This document shows, piece by piece, positions 17,648 to 25,450 of a stretch of DNA of 39,298 bases. The notes beneath the pieces were generated by a model. It ran no database searches and was not told the origin of the DNA. It saw only the letters and a program-made list of their open reading frames with translations. Source of the DNA: Deltaproteobacteria bacterium. Its GTDB lineage: Bacteria > Desulfobacterota > Binatia > Binatales > Binataceae. The stretch covers positions 1 through 39,298 of the forward strand of contig JAKAVN010000016.1 in the NCBI GenBank assembly GCA_021827495.1. Reading direction: 5' to 3'. Within the stretch, counting starts at the first letter, position 1; each line of letters starts with the position of its first letter. Position numbers and translations under genes: made by a program.

Positions 17648-18466
17648 GTGGCCGTGAGCGAACCAATGATGGGAGCGGGAACCAAACAGTGCGCGAAAAG
17701 GCTAGCCAGTCTGGCGATTGTGGCCCTGCTGGCAACTCTAATGCTGGTGTCGACCACCTTCGCCCAATCCGCGATGGGCGCCGACCAGGCGGCCCCGCCC
17801 AAGCTGCCGGGTGAAAAGGCGCTGCCGGGTGAAGCGGGAGGCCCGTATCCCGACCCACTCGAGCCATTCAACCAGACGATGTTCACTTTCAACATCGATC
17901 TCGATCAGTGGGTGGTGACGCCGGTTGCCAAGGGTTACTCGTATGTGCTGCCCGAGCCGGCGCGCCATAGCGTAAACAACTTCTTCAGAAACGTCGGCGT
18001 CATCCCGCGCTTCGCCAACAACCTCTTTCAGCTGCATGTCTACAATGCAGCCGACGAGCTCGCACGCTTCGGGATCAACAGTACGCTCGGCGTGGCAGGG
18101 CTGTTCGACGTTGCCGACAGCTGGTTCGGGATGAAGCAGCATAACGACGACTTTGGCCTGACCTTGGGCCATTACGGGATCTACTCGGGGGCCTACGTGA
18201 TGCTGCCGTTCTTCGGCCCGTCGTCGGTTCGTGACACGGTCGGATTGGTGGTTGATGGCCTGATGAACCCGATGGACTGGCTCCTGCCGTGGTATGTGTC
18301 GATATCGGCTGATGCGGGGTCGCAAGCGATCGACGCGGTGAACTACCGCTCGCTGCATCCCAACCAGTTCGAGGAGGCCGACCGCTACGCGGTCGACCTG
18401 TACGGCGCGGTGCAGGATGCTTACATGCAGACCCGCACGGCCGAGCTTAAACGCTTGGCACAGTGA
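17648..18466 (+). CDS. mlaA: MlaA/VacJ: outer-membrane lipid-removal protein
   Basis: This 272-residue VacJ-family protein takes mislocalised phospholipid from the outer leaflet of the outer membrane and hands it to MlaC. Recognisable are the family opening PDPLEPFNQTMFTFN (residues about 75-90), FFRNVGVIPRFANNLFQ, RFGINSTLGVAGLFDVA and GHYGIYSGAYVMLPFFGPSS...VD. The GTG start has GGAGG six bases upstream. Unlike E. coli MlaA there is no lipobox cysteine: the only Cys (residue 16) precedes the hydrophobic stretch, and the signal looks like a type I peptide (...STTFAQ). The protein may therefore be non-lipidated. It is the last gene of the operon, directly before a strong terminator. Confidence 0.92.
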   Translation: MAVSEPMMGAGTKQCAKRLASLAIVALLATLMLVSTTFAQSAMGADQAAPPKLPGEKALPGEAGGPYPDPLEPFNQTMFTFNIDLDQWVVTPVAKGYSYVLPEPARHSVNNFFRNVGVIPRFANNLFQLHVYNAADELARFGINSTLGVAGLFDVADSWFGMKQHNDDFGLTLGHYGIYSGAYVMLPFFGPSSVRDTVGLVVDGLMNPMDWLLPWYVSISADAGSQAIDAVNYRSLHPNQFEEADRYAVDLYGAVQDAYMQTRTAELKRLAQ

Positions 18467-18471
18467 GGCTT

Positions 18472-18511
18472 CGGGTCGGGCGCGGGCTTAAGCCCGCGCC
18501 CGACCCGTTTT
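18472..18511 (+). terminator. Strong palindromic terminator of the mla operon
   Basis: A perfect 18-bp inverted repeat (18472-18489 with 18490-18507), folding with a TTAA loop, is followed by TTTT. It begins five bases after the mlaA stop. Confidence 0.85.
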
Positions 18512-18632
18512 GCCTCTGCGCATCGCGCCCGCCAAGCGCGCGCCCTGCGGGCGCGGCGCGCGCGGCGGGCTTTGCAGATGACAGGCGAGGGCCGTGCCGA
18601 CCGCTCCTTCGAGCGGTCGGCACGGCCCTCGC
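18512..18632. repeat. Two further long hairpins in tandem after the mla terminator
   Basis: The first is imperfect, with TCTGC/GCAGA ends at 18515-18578 and CCCGCC/GGCGGG arms. The second is a perfect 22-bp stem (18585-18606 with 18611-18632) and a CTTC loop. The second lacks a T-tract on the plus strand. They fill most of the space between the convergent mlaA gene and the coiled-coil gene. They could be a bidirectional terminator or copies of an intergenic palindromic repeat. Confidence 0.6.
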
Positions 18633-18751
18633 GTTCCCCCTTGGATTCCCCAGCGGCCGCCCGGGCCTCACGGCCCGTCCAGCCTTGGGTTACCCCCCCT
18701 TTTAAGCCACCGTGGCAACGCCTGTTGGGCGGCGACGCCGCAGTCTGAATG

Positions 18752-19480
18752 CTAGTTGCGCGCGGCCGCTCCGTTGATGCCGCTGGAGCGCGAGGCGACG
18801 CGAAAAGTCTCCGACAGCTCGAGAAACTGGCTCTGCAATTCAGCGACCGCCTCAAAGCTCTGGGCCAGCTTGGCAAGCTGCGCCTGGAAAGTCTTGGCCG
18901 GTTCCAGCGAACGGGCGAACTGTGCGAGATTGATCTGAAAGGCTTCGGCCAGCATCGCGATCTGCTCGTGCAGCGCCTTCATCGGCTCGAACGATTCGGC
19001 CAAGGCGCCAAGCTGCTCCTGGAACGAACGCATCGGCTCGAACGTGCTGGAAAGCTTCTGCATCTGCTCGCGGAAGGCCCGGATCGGCTCGAAGGCGCGC
19101 GCCGCCGATTGCGCGGTCTGTTCGATGGTGTCGAACGACTTGGCCAGGTCGGCCAACCGCTCCTGATATTGTCTGGTCGATTCGAAAACCTTGGTTACCG
19201 CCTGCGCCAGTTGGTAGCGGGATTTTCCCGCGTCGGCATTTTCGCCGACGTATTGGAGGACCGTGCTGGCCAGTGAGTCTGGCTGGGGCATAGGCTGCTG
19301 TGTCTCCCGCAATGGTGTGCTCCTTCGCTCAGCGGTGTCAGCGGCGTTAGTGGCCACCAGAGGTCCCGGTGGACTCACTGCGTCAGCGCTGCGCTTGTAA
19401 ATCGTCTCGGCCGGCGGCGGCAGAGCCGATGCCGTTGGATCGAGCAGTCGCTTCCTCAGCTCTTCGAGTTTTAGATTCAT
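18752..19480 (-). CDS. Coiled-coil protein with 17-residue repeats
   Basis: I recognise no family for this 242-residue protein. Residues 1-95 are Pro/Ala/Thr-rich and probably disordered; residues about 97-232 are helical. The helical part is built from a repeat of 17 residues with consensus F-E-P-x-(K/R)-x-(F/L)-x-E-Q-(L/I)-x-x-L-(A/S)-x-(S/T). I count six full units and two shorter ones (14 and 11 residues), beginning at FESTRQYQERL and ending at FEAVAELQSQF. Regular Phe, Leu and Gln spacing suggests a long amphipathic or coiled-coil rod, with no signal peptide or membrane helix. GGAGGG directly precedes the ATG, supporting the start. It is convergent with the mla operon; no functional link is proven. 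Confidence 0.65.
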   Translation of the reverse strand: MNLKLEELRKRLLDPTASALPPPAETIYKRSADAVSPPGPLVATNAADTAERRSTPLRETQQPMPQPDSLASTVLQYVGENADAGKSRYQLAQAVTKVFESTRQYQERLADLAKSFDTIEQTAQSAARAFEPIRAFREQMQKLSSTFEPMRSFQEQLGALAESFEPMKALHEQIAMLAEAFQINLAQFARSLEPAKTFQAQLAKLAQSFEAVAELQSQFLELSETFRVASRSSGINGAAARN

Positions 19481-19818
19481 GGCCCTCCGGCATCCCTTTC
19501 GGTGCTCTTCTGGTTACGCAAAACACGTTCCGTCTAGGCGAATCACCCTATGCCATTCGTAGTCCCGTGTTTAATGAGAAGCAATAAAGAATGTATGGAA
19601 CTTCAAACGCTTATTAGAAGTGCCTAACCGCCAGAAGAAGAATCAACGGACTGACGATAAAGAGAGTCAATGCTTAAATTGGCGCTTAACGCTCCAATAC
19701 GGCCCAAATCACCCGGGGCGCCCATGTTGCGCTGGCGCAACGAGGTATGCGGCCTGACAGCATCGTCTAGTGTCGGGAAGGTTGGGGACAGAAGGGCGGG
19801 GTCAGGGCCGGCAGCGGC
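19481..19818. other. Intergenic region, no gene seen
   Basis: These 338 bp lie upstream of the coiled-coil gene and downstream of lipA. They are clearly AT-richer than the flanks around 19530-19680, as expected of promoter DNA for the minus-strand coiled-coil gene. I find no ORF with coding character and no convincing hairpin terminator for lipA. Confidence 0.5.
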
Positions 19819-20682
19819 CTAATTCACATGCTCCCACGCATGGTAGGAGCTGCGGACAAGGGGGCCAGACTCGACGTGGCGAAAGCCCATCGCCATCGCG
19901 CCGGACCTTAGCTCGGCGAACTCGGCCGGGGACACGTAGCGCTCGACCGGCAGATGGTCACGCGAGGGGCGCAGGTACTGGCCGAGGGTCAGGATGTCGC
20001 ATCCCACCGCGCGCAGGTCACGCAGCACGCTTTCCACTTCGGCGCGTTCTTCGCCCAGACCGAGCATGATTCCCGCCTTGATCAGGAGCGCGCGGCCGGA
20101 AGCCCGGCCGAAGTCCCTGGCGTGAGCCAGCACATCGAGCGAGCGCTGGTAACTTCCGCCGGGCCGGGCCTTGCGGTAGAGGCTCGGTACGGTCTCGATA
20201 TTGTGATTGAAGATTTCGACCGGCGCTTGCACCACGGCTTCGACCGCCGGATACGATCCTTTGAAGTCGGGCACCAGCACTTCGACGCGCGCCGCCGGGC
20301 GAAGCTGCTTGATCGCCGCGGCGGTTGCGGCGAAGTGAGACGCGCCGCCGTCGCGCAGGTCATCGCGGTCGACTGAGGTGACGACCACGTGGTCCAACCC
20401 CAGGCGCGCGACCGCTTCCGCGATTCGCCGCGGCTCGCCAGGATCGAGCGGACGAACCTTGCCATGAGCGACCGCGCAGTAGGGGCAGTTACGCGTGCAC
20501 ACGTCGCCCATCAGCATGAAGGTCGCGGTGCGATGCGAGAAGCACTCGCCGATATTCGGACAGCAGGCTTCCTGGCAGACGGTATGCAGCCGCAGCTCCG
20601 CCAGCAGCGCCTTGGTGCGGAAGTACTCGGGCGAGGCCGCCGCCCGCACCTTGATCCAGTCGGGATGTCTGCGTTCGGTCAT
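19819..20682 (-). CDS. lipA: Lipoyl synthase (LipA)
   Basis: This 287-residue radical-SAM enzyme inserts two sulfurs into octanoyl groups on E2 lipoyl domains. Both iron-sulfur clusters are visible: the auxiliary cluster C36-x4-C41-x5-C47, with the family NIGECF context, and the SAM cluster C62-x3-C66-x2-C69 (CTRNCPYC). The C-terminal VRSSYHA contains the serine that ligates the auxiliary cluster, and the N-terminal HPDWIKV is typical. Its ATG overlaps the lipB stop (20679-20682), so they are translationally coupled. It is the last gene of the minus-strand pyruvate dehydrogenase/lipoylation run. Confidence 0.95.
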   Translation of the reverse strand: MTERRHPDWIKVRAAASPEYFRTKALLAELRLHTVCQEACCPNIGECFSHRTATFMLMGDVCTRNCPYCAVAHGKVRPLDPGEPRRIAEAVARLGLDHVVVTSVDRDDLRDGGASHFAATAAAIKQLRPAARVEVLVPDFKGSYPAVEAVVQAPVEIFNHNIETVPSLYRKARPGGSYQRSLDVLAHARDFGRASGRALLIKAGIMLGLGEERAEVESVLRDLRAVGCDILTLGQYLRPSRDHLPVERYVSPAEFAELRSGAMAMGFRHVESGPLVRSSYHAWEHVN

Positions 20683-21392
20683 ATCTGGACTTGAGCTTCG
20701 CAGGCGGCGGCGGTGCGGTCAACGTGCGCCCACAGCGCCGCCACGTCCGCGCCGGCGATGCGCGCGTAGCCGAAAGCGGCGGCGAAGGATTGTTGCACCG
20801 CTTCGGCCGCCGCTGCGAGGTCCGCGCGCTCGCCGATTTCGCGCTTGACCGAGGTCATCTCGCAGCCGGCTATTCCACACGGCACCATCGCGCCGAAGTA
20901 CTCGAGCTCAGTGCATACGTTGAGCGCGAAGCCGTGCAGCGTTATCCAGCGCCGCATCCCAACGCCGATCGAGCCGATCTTGCGCCCGCCCACCCATACG
21001 CCGGTCAGTCCGGCACGCCGCCCGGCTGCGATCCCCAACCTCGCCAACGCGTCGATCATCGCTTGCTCGAGCCTGCGCAGATAGAGATGTACGTCGCGAT
21101 CGCGCCCGTTCAGTTTCAGGATCGGATAGCCGACGAGTTGTCCCGGGCCGTGATACGTCACCTGGCCGCCGCGCGAGACGCGAAATACCGGAACTCCCGG
21201 CCGCGCATGCAGCAGGTAGCGCTGGTCGGCGCCGCGGCCCAGGGTGAAGACGTGCGGATGCTCGAGCAGCAGCAGCGTATCGCTGATGCGATCGCCGCCG
21301 CGCGCCGCCACCAGCGCGTCCTGCAGCGCGAGCGCGGCCGCATAGCCGACCGTTCCGAGCCGCGCAATTTCAAGTGTGCCGCGCGTACCCAT
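20679..21392 (-). CDS. lipB: Octanoyltransferase (LipB)
   Basis: This 237-residue enzyme moves octanoyl from acyl carrier protein onto lipoyl-domain lysines. Family motifs: RGGQVTYHGPGQLVGYPIL (74-92), the GVWVGGRKIGSIG segment with Lys138, and the catalytic Cys172 in PCGIAG. The position directly upstream of lipA and 14 bp downstream of lpdA fits a lipoylation role for the neighbouring E2. No clear Shine-Dalgarno precedes the ATG; it probably depends on translation of lpdA. Confidence 0.95.
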   Translation of the reverse strand: MGTRGTLEIARLGTVGYAAALALQDALVAARGGDRISDTLLLLEHPHVFTLGRGADQRYLLHARPGVPVFRVSRGGQVTYHGPGQLVGYPILKLNGRDRDVHLYLRRLEQAMIDALARLGIAAGRRAGLTGVWVGGRKIGSIGVGMRRWITLHGFALNVCTELEYFGAMVPCGIAGCEMTSVKREIGERADLAAAAEAVQQSFAAAFGYARIAGADVAALWAHVDRTAAACEAQVQI

Positions 21393-21406
21393 CAGAATCT
21401 GCGCCG

Positions 21407-22819
21407 CTAAAAGTTGATCGCCTCGCCTTCGGCCGCCAGCGCCGCCTCCATGATCGCCTCGGACAGGGTGGGATGCGGATGCGGGGTCTTGCCGATCTCG
21501 GCCGTGGTGGTTTCGAGCGTCCGTCCCAGCACGATCTCGGAGATCAGGTCGGTCGCATGGGAGCCGATGATCTGGGCGCCCAGCACCTCGCTGTACTCCT
21601 TGCTGGCGACTATTTTGACGAAGCCCTCGGTCTGATTGACCGCGACCGCCTTGCCGATCGCGCGAAACGGGATCTTGCCGACCTTGACCTCGATGCCGCG
21701 TGCGCGCGCCTGCGCTTCGGTCAGCCCGACGGTGGCGACCTCGGGCTCACAATAAATGCATGCGGCAATCGACAGCAGGTCGAAGCCGGACTGGCGCACG
21801 CCGGCCATGATCTCGACCGCGGCGATGCCCTCGGCGGAGGCCTTATGGGCGAGCAGCGGCGGGCGAATGACGTCGCCGATTGCGTAGATGCTTGGGCAGG
21901 TGGTGCGGAAGGAGTCGTCGATCTTGATAAAACCGCCGCGCTCGAGTTCGACGCCAGCCTTTTCCAGCCCCAAATTGGGGCTGAGCGGATTGCGCCCGAC
22001 CGCCACCAGCACGGCCTCGGCGGCGACGGTTTTCGCGGCACCGCCGGCCTCGAGCGTGACCGTCCAGCGCCCGCCTTTGCGCTCCATCGACTTGTATCCG
22101 TGCCCCAGCATTACCGTGACGCCGCGCTTGACGAAGGAGCGGCGCAATTCCTCGGCGACCTCAGCGTCGCACCCGGGCAGCATCTGCTGCTCCAGTTCGA
22201 CCACCGTCACCTTGGCGCCGAAGGCCTGGTAGAAATAGGCGAACTCGACTCCCACCGCGCCCGCGCCGATCACGATGATGCTCTCGGGCAGGCGGTCGTG
22301 GACCAGCGCCTCGCGGCTGGTCATCACGCCGTCGCCGACCCGCATCCCGCCGAACAGCCGCTCGCCCGATCCGGTGGCGACCAGGATGCGCTCGGCCTCG
22401 AGCGCTTCGGCGGGCGGCGGCGGTTTGCCGGCGGCGGGGCCGAGCGCCACGGTATGCGGCCCGGCGACACGCGCGTTGGCCTCGAACAGGTCGATCTTGT
22501 TCTTGCGCAGCAAAAAGCGCACGCCCTTGGAAAGCTTGTCGGCCGCCTCGCGGCTGCGCTGGATGACGCGGGCGAAATCGACGCGCACTTCGCCGACCGC
22601 GATGCCGTGTTCCTTGGCGGCGCCGCGGATCGACTCCATGGTCTCGGCCGAGTTGAGCAGGGCCTTGGACGGGATGCATCCCCAGTTCAGGCACACGCCG
22701 CCCACCTGGTCGCGCTCGACCACCGCGATCCGCATCTTGAGCTGGCTGGCGCGGATCGCCGCCACGTAGCCGCCCGGGCCGGAACCGATTACCGCCAGGT
22801 CGTATCGCGAGTTTGCCAA
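21407..22819 (-). CDS. lpdA: Dihydrolipoyl dehydrogenase (E3)
   Basis: This 470-residue flavoprotein reoxidises the dihydrolipoyl group of E2, passing electrons to NAD+. It has an N-terminal FAD motif (VIGSGPGGYVAA), the redox pair Cys43/Cys48 in GGVCLNWGCIPSK, a second Rossmann motif for NAD (VIGAGAVGVEFA) and the C-terminal HPHPTLSEAI with the His-Glu catalytic dyad. Length fits the family (about 465-475). It is placed 24 bp after the E2 gene and directly before lipB. Confidence 0.95.
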   Translation of the reverse strand: MANSRYDLAVIGSGPGGYVAAIRASQLKMRIAVVERDQVGGVCLNWGCIPSKALLNSAETMESIRGAAKEHGIAVGEVRVDFARVIQRSREAADKLSKGVRFLLRKNKIDLFEANARVAGPHTVALGPAAGKPPPPAEALEAERILVATGSGERLFGGMRVGDGVMTSREALVHDRLPESIIVIGAGAVGVEFAYFYQAFGAKVTVVELEQQMLPGCDAEVAEELRRSFVKRGVTVMLGHGYKSMERKGGRWTVTLEAGGAAKTVAAEAVLVAVGRNPLSPNLGLEKAGVELERGGFIKIDDSFRTTCPSIYAIGDVIRPPLLAHKASAEGIAAVEIMAGVRQSGFDLLSIAACIYCEPEVATVGLTEAQARARGIEVKVGKIPFRAIGKAVAVNQTEGFVKIVASKEYSEVLGAQIIGSHATDLISEIVLGRTLETTTAEIGKTPHPHPTLSEAIMEAALAAEGEAINF

Positions 22820-22843
22820 GTCCGTTAAACCCCCAGGGTGAAG

Positions 22844-24241
22844 CTATGAAACCAGCAGGCTGGCCGGATTTTCCAGGAAGCGTTTGATCTCCTGCAGGAA
22901 GCGGCCGGCCACCACGCCGTCGACGATGCGGTGGTCGCACGACACCGTCATCATCATGGTGTTGGCGATCACGATCTGATGATTGCGCACCGCCGGCTTT
23001 TCCTTGATCGCGCTGACCGCCAGGATCGCCGCCTGCGGCGGATTGATCACGGCCGCGAAGTGTTCGACGCCGAGCATGCCCATGTTTGAAATCGTAAATG
23101 TTCCGCCCGACAGCTCGTCGGTGGTAAAGCCGCCGCGCGCCGCCTTGCCGACCAGCCGATGGGCGATGCGCGCGATCTCGGGCAGCGCGAGGCGATCGCA
23201 CTCCTTGATCACCGGCACGATCAAGCCGTCTTCGACCGCCACCGCGACGCCGATGTTGATGTTGGGATGCATCGTGATGCCGCCGTCGGCGTAGCTTGCG
23301 TTGATCCGCGGATAGCGCGCGAGCGCCAGCGCACAGGCCTTCACCACGATGTCGTTGTAGGTGATGTCCTCGTCGAACAGCTCGGTCACTTCCAGCGAGC
23401 TCTTCAGCTTGACCGCTTCCTCCATGTCGACTTCGACGGTCACGTAAAAGTGCGGGATCTCGCGCTTGGACGCGGCCATCCGCAGCGCGATGGTCTTGCG
23501 CATCTTGGACAGTTCCTGATGCGTGCCGGGCAAGCCCTCGTGCGGCGACACCAGCCGGCGGAAGCGGAAAAGCTGCTGCTCGCGCAGGTAGTTGTCGAGG
23601 TCGCGCTTGGTCACCCGGCCATCGGGGCCGGTGCCGCGCACCTGCGTAATGTCGATTCCGGCCTCTTCAGCGGCGCGCCGCGCAAGCGGCGAGGCGCGCA
23701 GCTTATGGTTCTCGGCCGACGGCACGCCGCTGGTATGCACTGCGGGCACCGATTGCGCGGCGCGGCGCGCGGGCGGCAGCGGTATCGCGGTCGGCGCGGC
23801 CGAAGGATGGACGCTCATCGCGGGATGAAACTGCGGCTCGGCGGCCCCGCCATCGGCCCTCGGCCCTTCGCCGCGCTCCGCCGCAGGCTCGAACTCGGTC
23901 TCGCCCGAGAGCTCCTCCTCGCCGTGCGCCGCCGCACTGTGGGCGGCCGCCGCCGCGCCATCGGCAGGCGCGCCAGCGCCGGCCTCGCGATGGTATTCCT
24001 CGCCCGGCTTCGACATCACCGCGATCACCGCGCCGACCGGCGCGCTGGCGCCCTCGTGCAGGCGGACTTCCTGCAGCACGCCGTCGTCGAAGGCCTCTAT
24101 CACCATGTCGGCCTTGTCGGTCTCGACTTCGGCCAGCGCGTCGCCGTGATGGATCGCGTCGCCGGGATGTTTGAGCCAACGCAGAATTTTGCCCTCCTCC
24201 ATGGTGTCGGAGAGCTTGGGCATGGTTAGTTCGATGCTCAT
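22844..24241 (-). CDS. pdhC: Pyruvate dehydrogenase E2 (dihydrolipoyl acetyltransferase)
   Basis: This 465-residue E2 has three parts. One lipoyl domain spans 1-78, with the lipoyl Lys43 in VETDKADM. An E1/E3-binding domain (about 180-215: ASPLARRAAEEAGIDITQVRGTGPDGRVTKRDL) is flanked by Ala/Pro-rich linkers. The catalytic acyltransferase domain (about 235-465) has His437 in SCDHRIVDG. It forms the core of the complex that makes acetyl-CoA. The 2-oxo acid is called pyruvate from the gene set and E1 type; a branched-chain 2-oxo acid complex is the main alternative. It lies 224 bp after the E1beta gene, the largest gap inside this operon. Confidence 0.88.
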   Translation of the reverse strand: MSIELTMPKLSDTMEEGKILRWLKHPGDAIHHGDALAEVETDKADMVIEAFDDGVLQEVRLHEGASAPVGAVIAVMSKPGEEYHREAGAGAPADGAAAAAHSAAAHGEEELSGETEFEPAAERGEGPRADGGAAEPQFHPAMSVHPSAAPTAIPLPPARRAAQSVPAVHTSGVPSAENHKLRASPLARRAAEEAGIDITQVRGTGPDGRVTKRDLDNYLREQQLFRFRRLVSPHEGLPGTHQELSKMRKTIALRMAASKREIPHFYVTVEVDMEEAVKLKSSLEVTELFDEDITYNDIVVKACALALARYPRINASYADGGITMHPNINIGVAVAVEDGLIVPVIKECDRLALPEIARIAHRLVGKAARGGFTTDELSGGTFTISNMGMLGVEHFAAVINPPQAAILAVSAIKEKPAVRNHQIVIANTMMMTVSCDHRIVDGVVAGRFLQEIKRFLENPASLLVS

Positions 24242-24465
24242 GGCGCAACTCCCTTGCTATCTTGCCCCCGAGCTTGGCCACGCGACAAGCCAGTGGCGTG
24301 TGGCCAGCCGGACTAAAGCGCCGCGGCCGCTTCCTCAGGCCACTGTTCCACTGTTCCTTGGGTGCTTCGCGGCGCACCGCCCAAAGGCCGAGTCCGATGC
24401 CCCCGCGACATGGGGCCGAGCGCCCCGGCCGCGGGCCTCGACCGCACGCAACTGGCGCGCGCCGC

Positions 24466-25440
24466 TTAAGCCAGCCGCTCGGCCGCCCTGACTATCTGGT
24501 CGGCGCTCGGCAGCGCCGCGTGTTCGAGCTTCTTGTTGTACGGCATCGGCGTGTCGAGCGTGGCCACGCGCTCGACCGGCGCGTCGAGACTGTCGAAGGC
24601 CGCCTCGTAAATCTGCGCCGCGATCTCGGCCCCGGCGCCGCCCGTGCGCCATCCCTCGTAGACCACGATCGCCTTGCCGGTCTTCCTGACCGACTCGACC
24701 ACGGTGTTGATATCCAGCGGATTGAGCGTGCGCAGGTCGACCACCTCGGCGTCGACACCCTCGTTCTCCAGCGCCTCGGCCGCGCGCAGCGCGTCGTACA
24801 CGCATTTGGAATACGACACGATCGTCACGTCCTTGCCCTCGCGCATCACGTTGGCCCGCCCCAGCGGAATCATATACTCGCCCTCGGGCACTTCGCCCTT
24901 CATCCCGTAGAGCGATTCATGCTCGAGGAAGATCACCGGGTCGTCCTCGCGAATCGCGGTCTTGAGCAGGCCCTTGGCGTCGGCCGGCGTGGCCGGTATC
25001 ACCACGCGCAGGCCGGGGCAGTGCAGGAAGTAGGCCTCCAGGCTCTGGCTGTGCTGGGCGCCGAGCTGATGGCCGCCGCCTTGCGGCGCGCGGATCACGA
25101 TCGGCACCTTGGCATGGCCGCCGAACATGTAATGAATCTTGGCCGCGTGATTGACGATCTGGTCCATCGCGAGCAGGCCGAAGTTGATCGTCATCAGCTC
25201 GACGATCGGCTTGAGCCCCCCCATCGCGGCGCCGATTCCGGCGCCCACGATCGTCAGCTCCGAGATCGGCGTGTCGCGCACGCGCTTTTCGCCGAAGATC
25301 GCCAGCAGCCCGTCGGTTACCTTGAAGGCCCCGCCGAAGTAGCCGACTTCCTCGCCCATGATGAAGACGCGTTCGTCGCGCTCGAGTTCCTCGTGCAGCG
25401 CCTGGTTGAGCGCTTCGCGGTAAGTTATCTGCGCCATCAT
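24466..25440 (-). CDS. pdhB: Pyruvate dehydrogenase E1 component, beta subunit
   Basis: This 324-residue beta subunit of the heterotetrameric, thiamine-diphosphate-dependent E1 has the N-terminal MAQITYREALNQAL and VFIMGEEVGYFGGAF region with the Glu that activates the cofactor. Mid-protein it has RAPQGGGHQLGAQHSQSLEA, the substrate-side conserved loop with the active-site histidine, and later HESLYG. Together with E1alpha it decarboxylates pyruvate and acetylates the E2 lipoyl group. It starts 10 bp after the E1alpha stop (an ATG three bases later is equally possible). Confidence 0.9.
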   Translation of the reverse strand: MMAQITYREALNQALHEELERDERVFIMGEEVGYFGGAFKVTDGLLAIFGEKRVRDTPISELTIVGAGIGAAMGGLKPIVELMTINFGLLAMDQIVNHAAKIHYMFGGHAKVPIVIRAPQGGGHQLGAQHSQSLEAYFLHCPGLRVVIPATPADAKGLLKTAIREDDPVIFLEHESLYGMKGEVPEGEYMIPLGRANVMREGKDVTIVSYSKCVYDALRAAEALENEGVDAEVVDLRTLNPLDINTVVESVRKTGKAIVVYEGWRTGGAGAEIAAQIYEAAFDSLDAPVERVATLDTPMPYNKKLEHAALPSADQIVRAAERLA

Positions 25441-25450
25441 CCGCGCCCCT

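Noticed and set aside
21374-22828. 484-codon open frame on the plus strand opposite lpdA
   Set aside because: It is exactly antisense to a gene with full E3 motifs; long antisense frames are expected in GC-rich DNA, and its translation is His/Asp/Arg-rich with no family pattern.
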